From assembly GCF_004801405.1 (NCBI RefSeq), contig NZ_SSOB01000007.1, positions 1-64,000 of the forward strand: DNA of 64,000 nt, given 5' to 3'. Below are positions 32,721-41,621 of the stretch, piece after piece. The stretch's first letter is position 1, and each line of letters begins with the position of its first letter. The notes under the pieces were generated by a model, which was given only the letters and a program-made list of their open reading frames with translations, did no database searches and was not told where the DNA came from. The position numbers were made by a program, and so were the translations under genes. This stretch comes from Cohnella fermenti (GTDB lineage Bacteria; Bacillota; Bacilli; Paenibacillales; Paenibacillaceae).

Positions 32721-33779
32721 GTGAATCCGTTATACGCATCGCAGAAGCTTTACGAGCATTACGAGCACATTCAGGAAGTGAAGCACTATTATGGTCTCTT
32801 GGCGATTTACGCGCTGCTTCAGACCGCAGAAGAGAAGCGGGATCCGATCTTGCTGGATAAGGCCAAATCAATTCTGTCCCGTTTCCCGGATCGAATCGCA
32901 CACCCGGCTTATAATTTTCCCAGCTACCGGATCGGCGGCAATCCGAAGGCTTACGCGCTAATGCAAGATTACATGCCGGAAGCGGAGGCTCAAGTTCGGG
33001 AATACGCGGAGGAGATGCTGACCGCTCCCCGCGACCGCCAAGGGATCATGTCCATGCCGAGCGCGCCCGAGAAGGAATTGATTTGGATCGACGTCGCGAC
33101 GGCGGTAACCCCCTACTTGCTGTTCGCCGGTCTGGCGTTGGGCGATCAGCGTTATATCGACGAGGCGGCCAATCAAACCTTCCTCATGTATGAGACGTTT
33201 CTCGATCCCGGGAACGGACTGCTGCATCAAAGCAAAAACTTCGCAGCTCCCGGCAAGTTCTCCGAGGATCACTGGGGCCGAGGGAACGGATGGGGGTATT
33301 TCCCGCTCGCCGAGCTTGTTCGGCATCTCCCGGGCGATTCCATTCACCGTCCGAGAGCGGAGCGATACTTCAAGGCTTTGTCTGCCGCCTTGCTCCCCCA
33401 CCAGTCCGAACGGGGGTTATGGAGACAGGAGATCCCACTCGAATATTCTTACGAGGAAACGTCAGGAACCGGCCTTATTCTTTACGGGATGGGCGTTGGC
33501 CTGCGAACGGGACTGCTCGACAGAGACACCTACTTCCCGGTCTTCCGCAAAGGCGTCCTGGGCTTGAACGAGCTCAGCATCAACGAGGATTTCTCGACGG
33601 AGCTCAGTTGTCCCGGCTGTCTATGCCCGGGCGAAGGCGCCGAGAAGGGAACGGTCAAAGCTTACGTGACGCTGAAGCTGCCCTATCGGGACGAGCCGCA
33701 CAGCTTCGGACCTCTCATGCTTGCGTTGGTCGAGGCTTACCGGAATGGAATTCACGACTTGCCGAGTGAATCGCGTTGA
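32721..33779 (+). CDS. GH88/GH105 unsaturated glucuronyl/rhamnogalacturonyl hydrolase
   Basis: Cytoplasmic hydrolase of 352 aa with an (alpha/alpha)6 barrel. It removes the 4,5-unsaturated uronic acid left by polysaccharide lyases. Visible family motifs: W-I-D-V-A-T-A-V-T-P-Y near 130, D-P-G-N-G-L-L-H-Q and the hallmark H-W-G-R-G-N-G-W-G-Y at about 190, then Y-E-E-T-S-G-T near 250. The start is GTG 32721, 10 bases after AAAGGAGG. The heparinase II/III-like gene begins 20 bases after it, so lyase and hydrolase are co-expressed, which fits the chemistry. Confidence 0.88.
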   Translation: MNPLYASQKLYEHYEHIQEVKHYYGLLAIYALLQTAEEKRDPILLDKAKSILSRFPDRIAHPAYNFPSYRIGGNPKAYALMQDYMPEAEAQVREYAEEMLTAPRDRQGIMSMPSAPEKELIWIDVATAVTPYLLFAGLALGDQRYIDEAANQTFLMYETFLDPGNGLLHQSKNFAAPGKFSEDHWGRGNGWGYFPLAELVRHLPGDSIHRPRAERYFKALSAALLPHQSERGLWRQEIPLEYSYEETSGTGLILYGMGVGLRTGLLDRDTYFPVFRKGVLGLNELSINEDFSTELSCPGCLCPGEGAEKGTVKAYVTLKLPYRDEPHSFGPLMLALVEAYRNGIHDLPSESR

Positions 33780-33799
33780 AGGACAAGGGAGGCAACGTC

Positions 33800-35851
33800 G
33801 TGGGATTGTTCATGCGGGATATGAAGAACGAACGCGGGCGGATCGCAGGAGCAGCCGGTCGATCAAAAGAACTGTGGGAGGCGTTGGCGGATCGGGTAGC
33901 GGCACACTCCCGCATGCCGGGCTTGGTTCAGCCCGGCGATACGCAGCAATGGTGGCATCTTGTCTGGGAGCGGCTGGGGGACGCCGCATTCGTCTATGCG
34001 GTACGGCCCGATGATGCGCTTGGAGCCTGGCTTCGGGAGACCGTGCTGGACATCTGCCGCAAGCCGGCGGACGAATGGGTCGGGCCTTGGTTCCGTCAGC
34101 GCGGCGATCCGCAAGCCGGCATGCTGGAGACGGCTCACGTATCGGTCGCGATCGCTGTAGCGATCGATTTATGCCCGGCGTTATTCGCCGACGAGATGGC
34201 GGCAATCCGCGGCGCGCTCCGAAGCAAAGGCATGGAGCCTTGCCGGAGGGCGCTGGAAGCGACCGCAAGCGCGAAGGGTCCTATCAACAACTGGTTCATG
34301 GCGTTGTTGAACGGCTTCGGGACGGCGGCGGCCGTGCTGGGCGATCGGGAAGCGGTGCGGGCTGCGGCGGACTATTACCGCACGGCGACTACCTTGTACA
34401 ACGAAGACAGCTACGGGGAGTCCCTGCAATACGGCAACTATGCATCCTTGCATCTGAGCCACCTGAGAGAGGTGCTGATTCGATACGAGCCCGCCTTCGA
34501 AGAGGAACTCGATGCCGGTTGCTTCGCGAAGCTGATGGACTGGTTCGCGGCGAGCTTCATCCATGTTAAGCCCCTCGAGGGCTGGGGGGCGGAGCCGTAT
34601 CCCCGAACGGTCAATTTCGGCGACAGCTCGGCGATTCTGCGACCTTCGGGGGACTTCCTGCTTCATGTCGCCTCCCGGTGCCGGGATCGCTTTCCGGCGG
34701 AGGCCGGCCTCGCCCGCTGGTTGTTTGAGCGGACGTACGCCAATCCGCGCATCGGGACGAACGAGGGAGCGACGTTCGGGTTTCGGAATGATTTCCAGTT
34801 TCTTAGCCTCCTCCTGTACCCTGATGCCGCCGAGCCGCTGTCTCCGGAGCGGGCGGGTCTGCCGCTGCTCTCTTCGTTCGAGGCAGGGAGCGTCATCGCG
34901 AGAAATCGCTGGGAGAATCCGCTTACCCTCTTGGCGGTTCAAGGCGGCTTTGAGCCGTTGCGCGCGTCCTCTCACCGTCACGAGGATCAAAACAGCTTTA
35001 TTCTGGCGCACCTCGGCGAACGTTTCTTTGTCGATCCCGGGCATTGCTGCTACCGGCTGAATACGCAGAGGGCTTCTACCGCGACGGGGGCGCACAATAC
35101 TTGGAGCTTCGAAGCCGAAGGCAAGGACGGGATCCCGGTGGCCATCCGGCAGAAGCCGGCGGACGGCAACGCGTTTAAACCGACGTCGTCGTTCGGCCGC
35201 AAGCGGATCGTAAGAGAGATGGACGGCATTCACGTCGTCCGCTCGGACGCGGCCGAGCTTTACGAAGCGCCGATCACGAGGGCGGAACGGACCTGGATCG
35301 CGGCGATGCCGCACGTCTTGTTTATGATCGATGTCATCGAGTCGGAGCAGCCGGTCAAAGTGCGAACGCACTTCGTGCTGAACAATCGGGACAATCGGCT
35401 TCAGACCAACGTCGCGGCGGAGACGAAGCTCGTATTTCGAAGAAACGGAGCGGGGATGAAGTTCTTTCAGGTGAGCGCCATGTCCGGTGATGAAGCAAAC
35501 CGAAACGGACTGTCGTTCGACTGGGGACACGTTCACGATTGTTACCACCCGCTGCCGAATCAGAAAGGCCAAGGCGCCGAAGGAAGCGCCTCTGTGTTCC
35601 AGTATACGAGCGAAGCTTATCGGAAGCGGCACACGATCGTGTACGTCGCGGCCATGGACGATAGGGACACGATACGGAGCTGGCATATCGTGCCGCTGAG
35701 CGGACGTCACTTCCATGCGGAGCCGCCGGGGGGATCGGGCGGGTACTCGCTTGAGCTGACGGACGACGATGGGCTGATCGTGTACGACTATGGTTCCGAC
35801 AGGAAGTACGGCATTCGCGGAGATGATTTTACAGCAATTCGGAACGGATAA
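33800..35851 (+). CDS. heparinase II/III family polysaccharide lyase
   Basis: Protein of 683 aa with the two-domain layout of heparinase II/III-like lyases: an (alpha/alpha)5-6 toroid (about 1-350) containing N-N-W-F-M-A-L-L-N-G-F and the Y-G-E-S-L-Q-Y-G-N-Y segment, then a beta-sandwich domain beginning A-V-Q-G-G-F with the catalytic S-H-R-H-E-D-Q-N-S-F region at about 395. No signal peptide, so it acts on imported oligosaccharides. GTG 33800 was chosen because AAGGGAGG lies 6-8 bases upstream; a TTG at 33776 overlaps the previous stop. Related families cleave heparin, alginate or ulvan-type uronides; the polymer cannot be named. Confidence 0.82.
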   Translation: MGLFMRDMKNERGRIAGAAGRSKELWEALADRVAAHSRMPGLVQPGDTQQWWHLVWERLGDAAFVYAVRPDDALGAWLRETVLDICRKPADEWVGPWFRQRGDPQAGMLETAHVSVAIAVAIDLCPALFADEMAAIRGALRSKGMEPCRRALEATASAKGPINNWFMALLNGFGTAAAVLGDREAVRAAADYYRTATTLYNEDSYGESLQYGNYASLHLSHLREVLIRYEPAFEEELDAGCFAKLMDWFAASFIHVKPLEGWGAEPYPRTVNFGDSSAILRPSGDFLLHVASRCRDRFPAEAGLARWLFERTYANPRIGTNEGATFGFRNDFQFLSLLLYPDAAEPLSPERAGLPLLSSFEAGSVIARNRWENPLTLLAVQGGFEPLRASSHRHEDQNSFILAHLGERFFVDPGHCCYRLNTQRASTATGAHNTWSFEAEGKDGIPVAIRQKPADGNAFKPTSSFGRKRIVREMDGIHVVRSDAAELYEAPITRAERTWIAAMPHVLFMIDVIESEQPVKVRTHFVLNNRDNRLQTNVAAETKLVFRRNGAGMKFFQVSAMSGDEANRNGLSFDWGHVHDCYHPLPNQKGQGAEGSASVFQYTSEAYRKRHTIVYVAAMDDRDTIRSWHIVPLSGRHFHAEPPGGSGGYSLELTDDDGLIVYDYGSDRKYGIRGDDFTAIRNG

Positions 35852-35885
35852 AGTCCGGCCCCGATCATTCTGTGCAAAGGAGCTT

Positions 35886-36599
35886 ATGAACATGAACTTG
35901 GACCAATTAAAGGCAGACCGGGGCAAAAGGGAGCCGAGGCCGCTTCCGATCCCGGACGGGGAGCTGTGCGAACGCTACGAGCAGGTGTTTACGGCGGCGG
36001 TGAACGACGTCCTTCGGGAGCATGGATTGCTGCACCAGGTGCTGCCTTCCGGCATCATGCCGATCAAGGACGACATGAAGGTGTGCGGCATCGCGTTTAC
36101 GGTCAAAGGATCGCCGAACCTGACGCTTGAGAGCGAAATGGAGCAGCGGGCGAAGATGCTCGAGGAGATCGGCGACGGCTCCGTCGTCGTCTGGGATACG
36201 AGCGGCGATGAGGAATCGGCGCAATGGGGCGAAGTCATGACGATGGCGTCGATCCGTAGGGGGTGCAAAGGGGCCGTAGTCGACGGAGGCGTTCGGGATA
36301 CGAACAAGGTGCTAGAGCTCGAATTTCCCGTGTTCTGCAAATACCGCACCTCGAACGGGATGCTCGGCCGATTCCGGATGATCGATTGGCAGATCCCCGT
36401 CATGATCGGCAACGTCTTCATCTATCCGGGCGACGTCGTATTCGGAGATATCGACGGCGTCATCGTCGTTCCGAGAGATATCGCCTGCGATGTGCTGTTG
36501 AAGGCGGAGCATATCAAGGAGAACGAAGAGGGGATCAAGCAAATGGTGCTGGACGGATTAACCCCCACGGAAGTCGTCAAAAAAGGCGGCTACTTCTAA
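35886..36599 (+). CDS. RraA-like protein / HMG aldolase family
   Basis: Protein of 237 aa. The core (about 30-230) has the RraA/4-hydroxy-4-methyl-2-oxoglutarate aldolase pattern: G-I-A-F-T-V-K-G, then G-C-K-G-A-V-V-D-G-G-V-R-D-T with the Arg-Asp metal/substrate site, and P-G-D-V-V-F-G-D-I-D-G-V-I-V-V-P. These enzymes cleave or decarboxylate 2-keto acids, fitting the end of a uronate pathway. The N-terminal extension M-N-M-N-L-D-Q-L-K-A-D-R-G-K-R-E-P is not part of the family core and recurs at the start of the SGNH hydrolase at 23418. ATG 35886 follows AAAGGAG closely. Confidence 0.85.
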   Translation: MNMNLDQLKADRGKREPRPLPIPDGELCERYEQVFTAAVNDVLREHGLLHQVLPSGIMPIKDDMKVCGIAFTVKGSPNLTLESEMEQRAKMLEEIGDGSVVVWDTSGDEESAQWGEVMTMASIRRGCKGAVVDGGVRDTNKVLELEFPVFCKYRTSNGMLGRFRMIDWQIPVMIGNVFIYPGDVVFGDIDGVIVVPRDIACDVLLKAEHIKENEEGIKQMVLDGLTPTEVVKKGGYF

Positions 36600-36617
36600 A
36601 CGAGGAGGATAAGAAAG

Positions 36618-37296
36618 ATGAGAGCAGCTATATTGGAAAAGCAAGAATCGATTGCGATACGGGACGTTCCGATACCCGAGCCGGGTTGCCGCGTTGGCGG
36701 AGCCCTTTGCCGTGGGCTTTCACGTGAACCGGCGCGGCGGCGTAGCCGACGGCGACCGCGTGCTGGTCATCGGGGGCGGTCCGATCGGCTTGATCGTCGG
36801 TCTTGTCGCCAGGGCAAACGGAGCCGCTGTCGCCTTCTCGGAGATCAACCCCGCGCGGATTGAGCAAGCCGCTTCGTTCGGCTTCGCGGACGCGATCAAT
36901 CCCGCCGTGGAGGATGCGCAGGCGCGGGCAGACGAGCTGACCGGCGGGGAGGGCTTCGACGTTGTCATCGAGGTGTCCGCCTCGCAGGCCGGACTGCGGT
37001 TCGCCACGGCGGCATGCCGGATTCGCGGGACGGTCGTCTTCGTCGGCTTCCCCGGCAGCATTCCGCAAGTGAACGTGCTGCAGGCTATCTTTAAGGAACT
37101 GACTCTGGTCGGGAGCCGCGTTTATACGTTCGATGATTTTCAGAAGACGATGAAGTTGTTAGAGAACTTATCCGCCGACAGTCAGGTTGACCTGGACAAG
37201 CTGATCAGCGACGTTTGCCCGGTTGAGCAATTGGAGAATTCTATCCGCAGGATGAAGGAAGGCAAGAGCAACGGCAAAATATTAATCGCGTTCTAG
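36618..37296 (+). pseudogene. zinc-type alcohol/polyol dehydrogenase with internal deletion
   Basis: The gene opens with a good ribosome binding site (GAGGAGGA) and the usual MDR start M-R-A-A-I-L-E-K-Q-E, I-P-E-P-G, then changes frame near 36684 directly into A-L-A-E-P-F-A-V-G-F-H-V, which normally lies about 110 residues further on. The whole catalytic zinc domain (G-I-C-G-S-D, G-H-E) is missing; the Rossmann part (V-L-V-I-G-G-G-P-I-G-L-I) and C-terminus are intact. It cannot be an active dehydrogenase. It lies between the RraA-like and SDR genes, so a pathway step has been lost or is carried by the SDR. Confidence 0.85.
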
Positions 37297-37311
37297 AGAG
37301 GGGCGTTCGAG

Positions 37312-38031
37312 ATGAACGATAATCGACTACGGGGCCAGAACGTTGCTATTATCGGCGCCGGCGGAGGCATCGGGCAAGCGGTGGCGAAGGCAATCGCCGC
37401 GAAGGGAGCGAGGCTGGCGCTCGGCTCCAGGCAGGAGCCGGCTTTGAAGGAACTGGCCGATGCCTTGACGGATCAGGGAGCGGAAGCGATCTATCATACG
37501 GTGGACGTGACGAACGAGAGGGATGTGATGGCTTTCTTCGAACGGGCGGCGGGAGCATTCGGGCGACTCGATACGCTGGTCAACCTGGCCGGCCTCAGCG
37601 TGCCCTCTTCCATCGTCTCGATGACGGAGGAACAGTATGACCAGACGATCGACGTGAATTTGAAGGGCAGCTTTCTGTGCGCCAAGCATTTCGTTCCGCG
37701 CGTGGATTCGGAGCAAGGCGGGTTGATCGTCCATACCGGGTCGATGGCCGCGAAGCGGGCGAATCCCGGCGCTCCTTTATATTGCACGGCCAAAGCAGCG
37801 GTAAACATGTTCTCCCAAGGGTTGGCGCTGCAGCTCATCGAGAAGAACATTCGCGTGACGACGGTCAATCCGGGGGCGGCGAATACTGGCTTCTGGGGAC
37901 AACGTCAGGTGCCAAGAGACAAATTTATGTCGGCCGGCGACGTGGCGGACATGATCGTATTCCTGATAGGAATGAACCCGCGTGTCGTCGTGCACGAGGT
38001 GAATTTCGAATCGTTTGCGTCTTTTAAGTAA
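37312..38031 (+). CDS. SDR family oxidoreductase
   Basis: NAD(P)-dependent short-chain dehydrogenase of 239 aa. N-terminal cofactor motif I-I-G-A-G-G-G-I-G-Q (T-G-x-x-x-G-I-G variant), N-L-A-G near 88, catalytic Ser in H-T-G-S-M-A-A-K and the Y-C-T-A-K pair (Tyr and Lys) near 160, then N-P-G-A-A-N-T. All catalytic residues are present. The start is ATG 37312, close behind the broken dehydrogenase. It probably reduces or oxidises a uronate intermediate together with the RraA-like protein. Confidence 0.9.
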   Translation: MNDNRLRGQNVAIIGAGGGIGQAVAKAIAAKGARLALGSRQEPALKELADALTDQGAEAIYHTVDVTNERDVMAFFERAAGAFGRLDTLVNLAGLSVPSSIVSMTEEQYDQTIDVNLKGSFLCAKHFVPRVDSEQGGLIVHTGSMAAKRANPGAPLYCTAKAAVNMFSQGLALQLIEKNIRVTTVNPGAANTGFWGQRQVPRDKFMSAGDVADMIVFLIGMNPRVVVHEVNFESFASFK

Positions 38032-38082
38032 TGGCTGATCATACGCGTTTCGATCCATGCCGCGAGGAGGGCGTAATTCGCG

Positions 38083-38439
38083 ATGTCGACTGTTCAGAGC
38101 AGCAATGGAGATCCGATGCTAAGAGCTATCGTCAGAAGCAAGAGGTTCATCGAGGAGCATTACCCAGAGCCTTTGGAGCGGGAGAGGCTGGCTGAGTTCG
38201 CTTGCATGTCCGAAAGCTACTTTTCGATTATGTTCAAGAAAGTCGCAGGCTGCACGGCTTCGCAGTACATTACGGCGACCCGGATCGAGAAAGCCAAACA
38301 ACTGTTGAGAAGCAGCGATATGAACGTATCGGAGATTGCCCGGGAGGTCGGCTTCCAGGACCCTCTCTACTTCTCTAGAGTGTTCTCGAGCCGCGAGGGT
38401 ATGCCGCCGCGAGAATACAGAGCCTTTTCTTCGGAATAA
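38083..38439 (+). CDS. short AraC-type transcriptional regulator
   Basis: Protein of 118 aa that consists almost only of the AraC double HTH: R-L-A-E-F-A-C-M-S-E-S-Y-F-S-I-M-F-K-K and V-S-E-I-A-R-E-V-G-F-Q-D-P-L-Y-F-S-R-V-F. No sensor domain is present, so it may be a stand-alone DNA-binding regulator or the surviving end of a larger one. The start has GAGGAGGG upstream at a longish spacing. It closes the locus before a strong terminator. Confidence 0.8.
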   Translation: MSTVQSSNGDPMLRAIVRSKRFIEEHYPEPLERERLAEFACMSESYFSIMFKKVAGCTASQYITATRIEKAKQLLRSSDMNVSEIAREVGFQDPLYFSRVFSSREGMPPREYRAFSSE

Positions 38440-38446
38440 CGGAGAC

Positions 38447-38485
38447 AAAAGGCAGCTTCGGCTCCTCGCCTGAAGCTGCCTTTTT
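38447..38485. terminator. bidirectional terminator
   Basis: AAAAGGCAGCTTC / GAAGCTGCCTTTT (38447-38459 / 38472-38484), between the convergent AraC gene and the secreted glycosidase gene. Confidence 0.9.
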
Positions 38486-38491
38486 ATATGG

Positions 38492-41119
38492 CTAAATTCG
38501 AACCAGCACCCACTTCTGGATATCGGCGCCCGTCGGATCGGCCCATTCGTACCGAACGCCGTCCGCGCTGTTTCCGCCTACAGGCTGCAGCACTTTCCGA
38601 TTCGCGGCATAGATCAGCATATAGGTGCCGTCGCTTTGCCTCTCCAAGATCCATTGCTGATTCAGCTCGTTAAAAGCGAACGCTTGCTGAATGGACAGCC
38701 AGGATGAGTTAGGCGCCAGTACCAGTTGGCTATTCTTGTTGATCACTCTTGTGCCGCTCTGATACCATCTCAACTGCCAAAGCTGCTCCGCGTTCCCCGA
38801 ATACGTGGCCTGAGTGACCGACGCGGCATTCGCGGTGCTGGCGTTCGCAACCGAGATCACTTTGCCCGTGGCGAGATTCTGAATGGCGTAATCCGATGTC
38901 TCGTCGACGGTCGGCGGAACGGCAACCTCGGTGTCCTTTACGATCTCCCATTGTTGATACTCTTCGCCGTTGTAGGGGCCGGTTACCGCTATAGCGCCCT
39001 CCAGCAAGCTTCCATCCTTCGGCTGCAGCACCTGTGAGGTGAGATTATTTCGGATGACATAGGAGCCGTCCGTCTGTCTTTCCAGCGTCCATAGCTGGCG
39101 GGGCGGGTCGAACCAGAACGGAGCTTGGGAAACCCTCGAGCCAGCTACGCCGTGGATGACCAGACCGCTGTACGCGTTGGTGATCCGGAACCCGGAGCAA
39201 TCGTCATAGCACCGGAAGCTCCATTTCTGGCTGGCCAAGCCTTCATTGTTCTGAAGATTGGCTGTCCCGCCTTCCGTCGTCCGCGAGTTGCCGATCTGCA
39301 ATACTTTCCCCGACGCCTTGTTCACGATTCGATACAGATGCTCAATATGATCGATAATTTCAGTGCGTGTGCCCGCATAGGCGAAGGTCCATTGCTGCCG
39401 CGCCGCAGTAAGGTTCGACTCCACCCCTACAGAGCTGTCCAGCGGGTCGTCCGCGATGGACAGCACCGAGGAAGCTCCGGCCGCCTGAAGCTGGAACGTC
39501 TCTCCGCTTATCGGAAGCACTTCCCATTCGGTAATCACTCCATTGCTTCCATCGGGAACGGCGAGCAAGCTTCCATCCTCGCGGGAGCGGATCTCATAGA
39601 GACCAGATCCGACCGATTGGAACACCCACTGCTGTTCGCTGGATAATCGGTTCGGTTCGTGAACGTATTCGTATACCGTGTTCGTGACCGAGAGCAGCGT
39701 CCCGGAATCGATATTGGTCAGCGTATACGGAATTCGCTCGATAATCGTATCCTCCGTTCCCTGCGTCAGGATCGTGACCGAATAGGCAGGCAGCGCTATT
39801 CCCGTCGTCGCCCACAGGCTTCCATCCACGTCGGGCGCATGAGAAGAGCCGTCTTCGTCGATACGATACAGATCCCACCCGGATGAACCGCCCAGACCCG
39901 ATTGCTGCAGGAGAACGGTTTGCTCGGAATCTGCTCGATTGACCAGCAGGATCGACTTTCGGTCGCTGGACTTCACCGCGAACCCGTCTACTTTGGTTTT
40001 GTCACTGTACAGGGCGGTTACTGTCTGTCCGTGGAAAAAAAGGTTCAGCCAATGATTCAAATCCGCTGTGTCGTAGAGCTCCCTCCGATCGTTCATCAAG
40101 CCCATATAGGAGCTTTCCGCGTGCCAGAAGTTGACCCCCGACCCGTCGCCGCCGATGACGTTGGCCACAAGCAGCGCGCTGTAGACGGATTCCTTGTTCG
40201 TATGCAAGCGAGGATCGGTATCCCAAGTCATATTGTATTCGTCGATCAAAATCGGAAGGTCGCCTTGCGGGCCGTTCGTCTGCAGCAAAGCCGATCTCAG
40301 CGCGCTCACCAGCGTTCCTTGGTTCTGGGCATGGTCGTAAGCTTGGCTGTCCGTGCCCGGTCTGGATTGCCCGCTGCTGTATGCGTGCATCGTCACGAAA
40401 TCGATGCTGGGCCAAGCAAGCTCGACCGTCGAAGCGAGATAGGAGACGTTGGCATCGCTCGCGGCAGGTCCGCCGACCAGAATCGAGGAATCGACCGCTT
40501 TCATGGCCGCATAGCTTTTGCGAATCAGATTCGCCATCGCGGACGCGCTCAGTCCCGGACTAGTGAAACCGCTTTCTCTTTCGTTCGGAATTTCCCAATA
40601 GGCGATGCCTAATTCATGCTCCACGTTTACGATTCGGACCAACTCTGCCGCGAAGGCGGCGAACGCGTCCGCGTCCAAGTAATCCAATCGGCCATTGGGG
40701 CCGTAAGGGATGTTGATCATGACCGGATAGTTCTCTTCGACGAGCGGAGCCAGGGCGGCGACGATTTTGTCTTCGTTCCAGGTCAAGTCCTCGTTTAACC
40801 ACCCGCTTGTCGTAATCATGCCCGTGCTGTGGATGCGCACAAGCCCCTTATTGCCGTTCAAATAGCGAATGTGCGACATAAAGTTGGGATCCGTCGTGTA
40901 CGAGTCATGCAGAAATCCGCTGGAGTTGAGACCGTAAGCGTAGGCAGGTATCGTTCTCCCCGTGTCATCCCAGTCGACGGTCACATCGATCGGCAACGGT
41001 TCGTTCTCCTCGTTGGCCATGACGGCGACGCCACTCGAACCCCATGACCCTAGACCGCCAGCCAGAAGACAGAATGCCAGTAAACACATGAATTTGCGTC
41101 GAAAAGGTAAGCTTCGCAT
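38492..41119 (-). CDS. secreted clan GH-A glycosidase with ricin-type lectin repeats
   Basis: Extracellular enzyme of 875 aa. Signal peptide to about residue 33 (cut near A-V-M-A). Catalytic domain (about 40-430) looks like a GH-A clan TIM barrel (GH39/GH51-like): A-Y-W-E-I-P-N-E-R-E supplies the acid/base Glu after Asn, and I-L-I-D-E-Y-N-M-T-W the nucleophile Glu. The C-terminal half (about 430-875) has several ricin B-type beta-trefoil repeats, seen as repeated Q-Q-W, Q-K-W, Q-L-W motifs, for binding polysaccharide. Start ATG 41119 has GGGGGA upstream; a TTG seven codons earlier is possible. It is a single-gene unit, convergent to the utilisation locus. Confidence 0.8.
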   Translation of the reverse strand: MRSLPFRRKFMCLLAFCLLAGGLGSWGSSGVAVMANEENEPLPIDVTVDWDDTGRTIPAYAYGLNSSGFLHDSYTTDPNFMSHIRYLNGNKGLVRIHSTGMITTSGWLNEDLTWNEDKIVAALAPLVEENYPVMINIPYGPNGRLDYLDADAFAAFAAELVRIVNVEHELGIAYWEIPNERESGFTSPGLSASAMANLIRKSYAAMKAVDSSILVGGPAASDANVSYLASTVELAWPSIDFVTMHAYSSGQSRPGTDSQAYDHAQNQGTLVSALRSALLQTNGPQGDLPILIDEYNMTWDTDPRLHTNKESVYSALLVANVIGGDGSGVNFWHAESSYMGLMNDRRELYDTADLNHWLNLFFHGQTVTALYSDKTKVDGFAVKSSDRKSILLVNRADSEQTVLLQQSGLGGSSGWDLYRIDEDGSSHAPDVDGSLWATTGIALPAYSVTILTQGTEDTIIERIPYTLTNIDSGTLLSVTNTVYEYVHEPNRLSSEQQWVFQSVGSGLYEIRSREDGSLLAVPDGSNGVITEWEVLPISGETFQLQAAGASSVLSIADDPLDSSVGVESNLTAARQQWTFAYAGTRTEIIDHIEHLYRIVNKASGKVLQIGNSRTTEGGTANLQNNEGLASQKWSFRCYDDCSGFRITNAYSGLVIHGVAGSRVSQAPFWFDPPRQLWTLERQTDGSYVIRNNLTSQVLQPKDGSLLEGAIAVTGPYNGEEYQQWEIVKDTEVAVPPTVDETSDYAIQNLATGKVISVANASTANAASVTQATYSGNAEQLWQLRWYQSGTRVINKNSQLVLAPNSSWLSIQQAFAFNELNQQWILERQSDGTYMLIYAANRKVLQPVGGNSADGVRYEWADPTGADIQKWVLVRI

Positions 41120-41357
41120 TAATCCATTCCCCCATTCCAAAGATGATGTCTCATGATTAACTGTAAAATCGGGAGCGGCATGGCGTAAATGGATTCAAAT
41201 TTAAATATATGGAGAAAAGTCTACGGGCTCGACGGATGCGGCGTCTCGAAGGTCTTTTTGCTTTGAGACTCATTAAATTGAGCACGGTGGAGGAGGAGCA
41301 GGCCGCACGTCGTGGCGCTCGCCACTGTAGAACGTCATTAAACGGGGGAATGAACAA

Positions 41358-41621
41358 ATGAAGACGTGGAGAGCGAAGAAGCAGGAGATCCACGATAAAC
41401 TTGGTGCCGAACGATCTGAAGTATTGGAGATTACCGCGCAGCTTATTAATTTAATTCACAGAAGGCGCATCGAGCTTGGCCTCACGCAAGAGCAACTGGC
41501 CGAGAAGATTATCAAGCGCGGTGGAAGCATGCGCCAAGAACACATTGCACGCATTGAAACCGGGGCTGGTGTGCCACGCATCGATACATTGGTTGCCATC
41601 GCAATAGCCACTCGATCTTGA
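41358..41621 (+). CDS. HTH antitoxin-like protein without a partner
   Basis: Protein of 87 aa with a Cro/C1-type HTH in its second half: R-R-R-I-E-L-G-L-T-Q-E-Q-L-A-E-K, M-R-Q-E-H-I-A-R-I-E-T-G, P-R-I-D-T-L. This is the pattern of HigA-type antitoxins. GGGG lies before the ATG. The expected toxin gene next to it (upstream for HigBA order) was not found in 41120-41357, and the last residues of the usual C-terminus are short, so it may be an orphan left after loss of its toxin. Confidence 0.7.
   Translation: MKTWRAKKQEIHDKLGAERSEVLEITAQLINLIHRRRIELGLTQEQLAEKIIKRGGSMRQEHIARIETGAGVPRIDTLVAIAIATRS

Noticed and set aside
34181-35926. 581-codon leftward open frame opposite the heparinase-like gene
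   Set aside because: Arg/Pro/His-rich shadow of a high-GC gene; the rightward frame carries clear lyase motifs.
41157-41393. Possible toxin gene next to the antitoxin-like HTH gene
   Set aside because: Neither strand gives a RelE/HigB-like or PIN-like sequence; frames are short and basic without a start signal.
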